Shown piece after piece: positions 6,062 through 9,743 of a stretch of DNA of 9,743 bases. The notes below the pieces were generated by a model. The model saw nothing but the letters and a program-made list of their open reading frames with translations. It was not told where the DNA came from and searched no databases. A program made the position numbers and the translations under genes. The stretch's first letter is position 1. Each line of letters begins with the position of its first letter. Origin of the DNA: JBOHBN01 sp050698355 (GTDB lineage: Bacteria > Actinomycetota > Actinomycetes > Streptosporangiales > WHST01); contig JBOHBN010000313.1 in NCBI GenBank assembly GCA_050698355.1, forward strand, positions 1-9,743, read 5' to 3'.

Positions 6062-6870
6062 GGTGCCGTCCCTGTCGTGTACGCGCTGTGGAGCTGCTGG
6101 TCGAGCGACTCGGTGAGTTGGCGAGGCACGTTCGGCAGACCGAACCGGAAGTCGCGAACGGCCTGGCAGACGCGCTCGGACTCGTAGCTGCGACCTATCG
6201 CATACGCCTGGGTCGCGATCTCGCACGCGGTGTCGACGTGACCGGCTGCGACAAGACCGCGGGCTCGTTCGACGGCCGCGACCGCTGCCTGCTTAGGGCT
6301 GCGGGTCAGGCCGTTGGCGTCGTCGAAGGCGCGCTCCGCGATCTTCGGTGCGCCGAGTCGCGCTGCTGCGATGGCGCGGTAACTAGCGATCTTCGGGAGG
6401 TCGAATATGAACACCCATGGCCACACGGGATCCTTGTCCAACGCGGCCTCAGCATGCCGTTCGGCCGCGTCCAGCGACTTCAACGCCGTTCTATCGCCAA
6501 GGTGCCCGAGTGCGACGCCAGCCAGGGCCGCCAGCCATGCCCGCGCTGTTGGCGGCGCGGAGCGCGGGAGACGCGCCTCAGCATCCCGCAAGAGCCGAAG
6601 CCCGTTGGTCGCGTCACCAACATCCGTGGCGTACTGGCCGTAGCTGCCCTGCATGTAGATGGCAAGCAGGCCATGACCAGACTGCTGAGCCGCATTGATG
6701 GAGGTGCGATAGAAGCGCCGCACCTGCGCTGGCTCGACAAGATCGGCATGCAGCCACGCGGCTAGGCCAGCGACCTCGCTGACCGCGGCAGAAAGACGCT
6801 GTCGCTGCTTGCCCGTGGTACGGCGAGCGAGATCGTACGCCAAGGCAAGGTGTGCGTTGACCGGCTGCAC
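6058..6870 (-). CDS. TPR-type XRE-like regulator, N-terminally truncated
   Basis: The 270-residue frame is rich in alanine helices in pairs, as in the TPR-like sensor half of large actinomycete XRE-family regulators. One example is HLALAYDLARR, then AAVSEVAGLAAWLHADL and YMQGSYGQYATDVGD. Intact relatives carry an N-terminal XRE-type HTH plus a linker of roughly 130 residues before this point. Here the frame stops at 6892-6894 only a few codons upstream, where it meets a rightward ATPase fragment, so the DNA-binding part is missing. A GTG at 6870 has AAGGG 5 nt upstream, so an HTH-less protein could still be made. Its TGA overlaps the SLOG start, indicating coupled expression. Family assignment rests on helical pattern and resemblance, not a search. 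Confidence 0.7.
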   Translation of the reverse strand: MQPVNAHLALAYDLARRTTGKQRQRLSAAVSEVAGLAAWLHADLVEPAQVRRFYRTSINAAQQSGHGLLAIYMQGSYGQYATDVGDATNGLRLLRDAEARLPRSAPPTARAWLAALAGVALGHLGDRTALKSLDAAERHAEAALDKDPVWPWVFIFDLPKIASYRAIAAARLGAPKIAERAFDDANGLTRSPKQAAVAAVERARGLVAAGHVDTACEIATQAYAIGRSYESERVCQAVRDFRFGLPNVPRQLTESLDQQLHSAYTTGTAP

Positions 6871-6892
6871 AAGTGCCCTTGACGGCGTGCGT
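6871..6892. other. Breakpoint joining two truncated genes head to head
   Basis: The recognisable leftward TPR protein and the recognisable rightward ATPase each lose their N-terminal parts at this short stretch. A single deletion between two divergent genes would produce this. No transposase, terminal repeat or target duplication is visible at the join. Confidence 0.7.
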
Positions 6893-7749
6893 TACTGCCC
6901 ACCGACACCCAGGTCATACGCGACGCGCTGGTCAAACTCGACGCCGCACTCCTTGTCATCGACCCGCTGATGGCGTACCTCGACGACAGAGTGAACGCGC
7001 ACCGCGACCAAGACATCCGCCGCGCCCTCGCCCCGCTTATGCGCGTCGCCGACGACACCGGCGCCGCAGTGATCCTCGTCCGCCACCTCACCAAGGGCGA
7101 CTCATCCAACGCGGTCTACCGCGGCGGCTCCATCGGCATCATCGGCGCCGCCCGCCTCGGCTACGCCATCGCCCACGACCCGCACGACGACACCCGCGCC
7201 GTCCTCGCACCCACCAAGGCCAACATCGCCGCGATGCCCACCGCGCTGGCGTACCGGCTTGTCCATGACGAGCGGCACGGCTGCGCTCGCATCGTCTGGC
7301 ACGGGCCCGTCGGCTACACCGCCACCGATCTCCTCCGCCCACCCGCCGAACCCGACCAGACCACCGAATGGCTCACCGGCTACCTCACCGACCACGACGG
7401 GCAGGCGCCGGCGTCGGAGGTGTTCCACGCCGCCGAGCAGGCCGGCATCGCTGCGCGCACGCTGCAACGTGCACGGTCGCGCGCCCGCGTCATCACCCGC
7501 CGCGAGGGCTTCCCTTCGCACACCGTCTGGCGGCTCCCCAGCTCGCCTGACGCCAGTCATGCCACGCCCTCTAAAGCTGGCGCGACAGGCACGACTGGCG
7601 CCACTGGCGCGACAGGAGCAACCCGGCAAACCAGACCAACCGACATCGGGCCGTGCGCGCGCTGCGGCGGACCCACCCGCCGTTACGGGCCCGATGCCGA
7701 CGGACCCACCTGCACCAACTGCCGCAACACCCGAGGAAGGACCGCATGA
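6883..7749 (+). pseudogene. RecA/KaiC-like ATPase of integrative element, 5' truncated
   Basis: This is the C-terminal half of an AAA/RecA-like ATPase typical of actinobacterial integrative elements and phages, where it is often joined to a primase domain. A stop at 6880-6882 precedes the frame. Visible parts are the Walker B-like strand LLVIDPLMAYL (Asp codon at 6961), DQDIRRALAPLMRVADDTGA, ILVRHLTKG, GGSIGIIGAARLGYA, and a winged-helix-like tail (TLQRARSRARVITRREGF). A GATGTTGATGATGAT repeat and a zinc-ribbon with C229, C232, C248, C251 (counted from ATG 6970) follow. Walker A and everything upstream are absent. The first in-frame ATG (6970) is inside Walker B and has no ribosome site, so the product would be non-functional. 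Its TGA overlaps the next start (ATGA). Confidence 0.82.
7575..7613 (+). repeat. 9-nt tandem repeat inside the ATPase gene
   Basis: Units GCTGGCGCG, ACAGGCACG, ACTGGCGCC, ACTGGCGCG and ACAGG lie in frame and encode AGATGTTGATGATG, a flexible linker between the winged-helix-like region and the zinc-ribbon. An inverted match lies at 5201-5241. Confidence 0.75.
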
Positions 7750-8054
7750 CCACGACACCGCACAAGAAGACGGGCCCCGACGCCGCGCCGGCAAGCAACC
7801 GCGCCGGGGCCCCTACCAACCCGAAGGAAGGCACCACCATGGTTACCCGGAATCGACCCGGCGCCAAGCCCGCGAGTCGCAGTCATCTGACTGTCGTCGA
7901 GTTCTGCGCCGAGTTAGGCATCGCCCGCTCCACCTTTTACGACTGGCGCGCGGCCAAGAAGGCACCCCGCTGCATCAAGCTCCCCAACGGCGACATCCGC
8001 ATCCGCCGCACTGAGTACGAGACCTGGCTCGCCAACCTGGAGGACGCCGCGTGA
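7746..8054 (+). CDS. Excisionase-like HTH protein
   Basis: This HTH protein lies between the ATPase and the integrase, the normal place for the directionality factor of an integrative element. The core is LTVVEFCAELGIARSTFYDW, then AAKKAPRCIKLPNGDIRIRRTEYETWL, a MerR/AlpA-type helix-turn-helix with a basic wing. Two starts are well supported. ATG 7746 has GAGGAAGG 5 nt upstream and overlaps the ATPase stop, giving 102 residues. ATG 7839 has GAAGGAAGG 7 nt upstream and gives a compact 71-residue domain. The extra 31 residues are polar and low in structure. I take 7746 because of the ATGA overlap, but both may be used. The final TGA overlaps the integrase GTG. The open frame extends to 7653 without support. 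Confidence 0.82.
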   Translation: MTTTPHKKTGPDAAPASNRAGAPTNPKEGTTMVTRNRPGAKPASRSHLTVVEFCAELGIARSTFYDWRAAKKAPRCIKLPNGDIRIRRTEYETWLANLEDAA

Positions 8055-9527
8055 GCAGTTACGACGTACGCATCTGGGGCATCCGGCGCTACAAGGGCAA
8101 GAGAGCTATTACCTACACGGTTCGCTGGGCCGTCGCGGGCAAGCCGTTCCCTGAGACGTTCGCGACACGAAAGCTTGCCGAGAGCTTCCGAGCCAAGCTC
8201 CTCACCGCCGCCCGAGAAGGCGTTCCATTCGATGAACAGACCGGGCTGCCCGAGCCGATGGCCCGCGCGCAGAACTCGCGGTCCTGGTACGAGCATGCGT
8301 GCGCGTTCGTCGACATGAAGTGGCCGCACGCGTCCGCCCGACACCGCAAAAGCATCGCCGAGGCACTAGCGAACGTGACACCCGCGCTCCTCGCCACCGA
8401 CCGTGGCAAACCGGACCCGGACGAGCTGCGACACGCGCTGCGAACGTGGTCGTTCAACACGACCGCTCGGCACTCCGACGACGCAGTGCCAAGTGCAGCC
8501 CGATGGGCATCGGTGAATACCTTGAAGGTGTCCGAGCTTGCAGACACAGCTGTTATCCGCCGCGCCCTCGACGCGCTCGCCGTGACGCTCAACGGTAAGG
8601 CAGCAGCACCGACGACGATCGCCCGCAAGCGCGCCGTCTTCTACGGCGCCCTCCGCTACGCCGTCGAGCTTGGCCACCTCGACGCGAACCCAATCGACAG
8701 GGTGCAGTGGGTTACGCCGAAGAGTGCCGAGACTGTCGACCGGCGAGTTGTCGTCAACCCGAGCCAGGCTCGCTCGCTACTGACCGCTGCACGCAGCATC
8801 GCGCCGGCGCTCGAAGCCTTCTATGCCACGATCTACTACGCCGGGCTCAGGCCGGCCGAGGTGCTGCACCTCCGCGAGTCCGACTGCAAGCTCCCCGACG
8901 AGGGCTGGGGCGAGTTGCTACTGACGGGATCGACCCAGCATGTCGGCCGAGCATGGGCAGACGGCGACGACGCACGCGAGGACCGCGGCCTCAAGCACCG
9001 GCCGCGGCGTGACACCCGCCATGTTCCAGCCTGTCCAGACCTGGTCCGCATCTTGCGCCGACACCTACATGAGTTCGGAACCGGGTCGGATGGCAAGCTC
9101 TTCGTGGTCCGTGCGCGTCCGTACGGGACACCGGCCGCCAAGCCGTATGCGAACGTGGTCTCGCCGGTCACCTACGCGAAGGTCTGGCGTAAGGCACGCG
9201 GGGCTGCCTTGACGAAGGCACAGGCGGACAGTCCGCTCGCGCGGCGCGCGGCGCCCGTACGACCTCAGACACGCGTGCCTGTCGCTTTGGCTCAACGCGG
9301 GCGTACCCGCGACCCAGCTCGCCGAGTGGGCCGGCCACAGCATGCACGTGCTCATGCGCGTCTACGCCAAGTGCATCTACGGCCAGGAGGACGCTCCCAC
9401 TGGGCAGACAGTCTCCATAGGTGTTCCAGCCCCACGACGCGAGATGCGGCGCTTTATCGAGGCCTGCGCATCACGACGGAGTGTAGGGAAGGGGATCCCC
9501 GGTTACCATACAGTCTGGTATTCTTAA
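8051..9527 (+). pseudogene. int: Tyrosine site-specific integrase, frameshifted by 7-bp duplication
   Basis: The GTG at 8051 overlaps the excisionase stop (GTGA). The frame encodes an actinomycete-type integrase: an N-terminal strand-rich DNA-binding region (IWGIRRYKGKRAITYTVRWAV), a core-binding domain at about residues 75-215, then the catalytic domain with the first active-site Arg267 in YYAGLRPAEVLHL. After residue 399 (SPLARR) the frame becomes nonsense. Removing one of two adjacent GCGCGGC copies (9239-9252) restores PYDLRHACLSLWLNAG, with the box II Arg and His, and GHSMHVLMRVYAK with the catalytic Tyr. That frame ends at the TAA at 9527, for a total of about 489 residues. The tail after YAKCIYGQED is longer than usual and unlike the family. 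Without frame correction the active site is lost, so integration activity is not expected. Confidence 0.9.
9239..9252 (+). repeat. Exact 7-bp tandem duplication in the integrase
   Basis: GCGCGGC occurs twice in direct contact. One copy gives the expected reading L-A-R-R-P-Y-D-L-R-H. The second adds 7 nt and shifts the frame before catalytic box II. Confidence 0.9.
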
Positions 9528-9664
9528 TGCCACCTCGCCCAAGCGATTGGGTTCAGCCTTACCGTGTATCAGCTTTGACCCGGATCAGTTGGGGATTCCC
9601 CGGGACGGGCTTGCGCCGACGTGAGCGGACGTGCGCCGTCTACGGTGGGTACGGGAGGATAACC
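9528..9664. other. Right border region between integrase and next gene
   Basis: This gap lacks a gene. It contains a short dyad CCCAA-GCGA-TTGGG (9538-9551) that may be a weak terminator for the integrase, and GGGGA-T-TCCCC (9591-9601), which resembles GGGGATCCCC at 9491-9500. A TTGACC at 9575-9580 could be a -35 box, but no matching -10 is seen. No tRNA end was found here. Confidence 0.4.
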
Positions 9665-9743
9665 ATGACCGATGAGGCAACCCCGATCGCGTACACCGGG
9701 CTTCAGCGGGGCACGCCGATGCTGGCCCGGTCGGGTCGACGGT
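9665..9743 (+). CDS. Start of unknown gene, possibly PRC-barrel-like, cut by window edge
   Basis: An ATG at 9665 with GGGAGG six bases upstream opens a frame that runs to the window edge. It reads MTDEATPIAYTGLQRGTPML, followed by ARSGRR. The start LQRGTPMLARSGR resembles the beginning of small actinomycete PRC-barrel-type proteins, in which a G-T-P-V strand begins the barrel. With only 26 codons this is a suggestion only. It is probably chromosomal flank to the right of the integrated remnant. Confidence 0.6.
   Translation, partial: MTDEATPIAYTGLQRGTPMLARSGRR

Noticed and set aside
9480..9664. tRNA gene or attachment site next to the integrase
   Set aside because: GGTTCAG-like and GGGG/CCCC palindromes are present, but no cloverleaf or CCA-side arm can be folded, and no matching direct repeat was found in 4736-5200.

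Overview
The window is GC-rich DNA with NNC/NNG codon bias, GTG and TTG starts, and gene families typical of actinomycetes: paired TetR regulators, a CYP105-like P450 with its own small ferredoxin, and an actinobacterial integrative-element integrase. The genus cannot be set from the sequence. It divides into a left half of chromosomal-type metabolic genes and regulators (1-4735), a gene-poor spacer (4736-5341), a decayed integrated element (about 5.1-9.53 kb), and the start of another chromosomal-type gene at the right edge.

Left half. A molybdenum hydroxylase operon (2Fe-2S subunit, then FAD subunit, cut by the window edge) runs leftward. It is divergent from a TetR gene, and the shared gap holds a perfect 14-bp inverted repeat that is a strong operator candidate. 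A second TetR gene lies tail to tail with the first. It is divergent from a rightward cassette of cytochrome P450, 3Fe-4S ferredoxin and FAD-dependent aromatic-type monooxygenase. That promoter has a perfect TTGACA -35 box and inverted repeats over the expected transcription start. The TetR genes therefore probably each control the oxidative module beside them. The FAD monooxygenase carries two compensating frameshifts, so it is either a young pseudogene or contains assembly errors.

Right half. A leftward three-gene operon encodes an N-terminally truncated TPR-type (XRE-like) regulator, a SLOG-fold putative nucleotide-binding protein, and a 71-residue helix-turn-helix protein. Head to head with it lies a 5'-truncated RecA/KaiC-like ATPase of the kind found in actinobacterial integrative elements, followed by a small excisionase-like HTH gene and a tyrosine integrase. 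The last three overlap by ATGA and GTGA. The integrase is frameshifted by an exact 7-bp tandem duplication just before its second catalytic box. Together, the head-to-head truncation, the broken integrase and the lack of any transfer or full replication gene in view indicate a remnant that can no longer move by itself. Its TPR/SLOG/HTH operon still has open frames and may still be expressed.

No tRNA, rRNA or CRISPR array was seen. I found no convincing attL/attR pair. The best candidates for something undescribed are the TPR-SLOG-HTH operon and a hairpin at 5098-5141 that carries a Shine-Dalgarno sequence in its loop.
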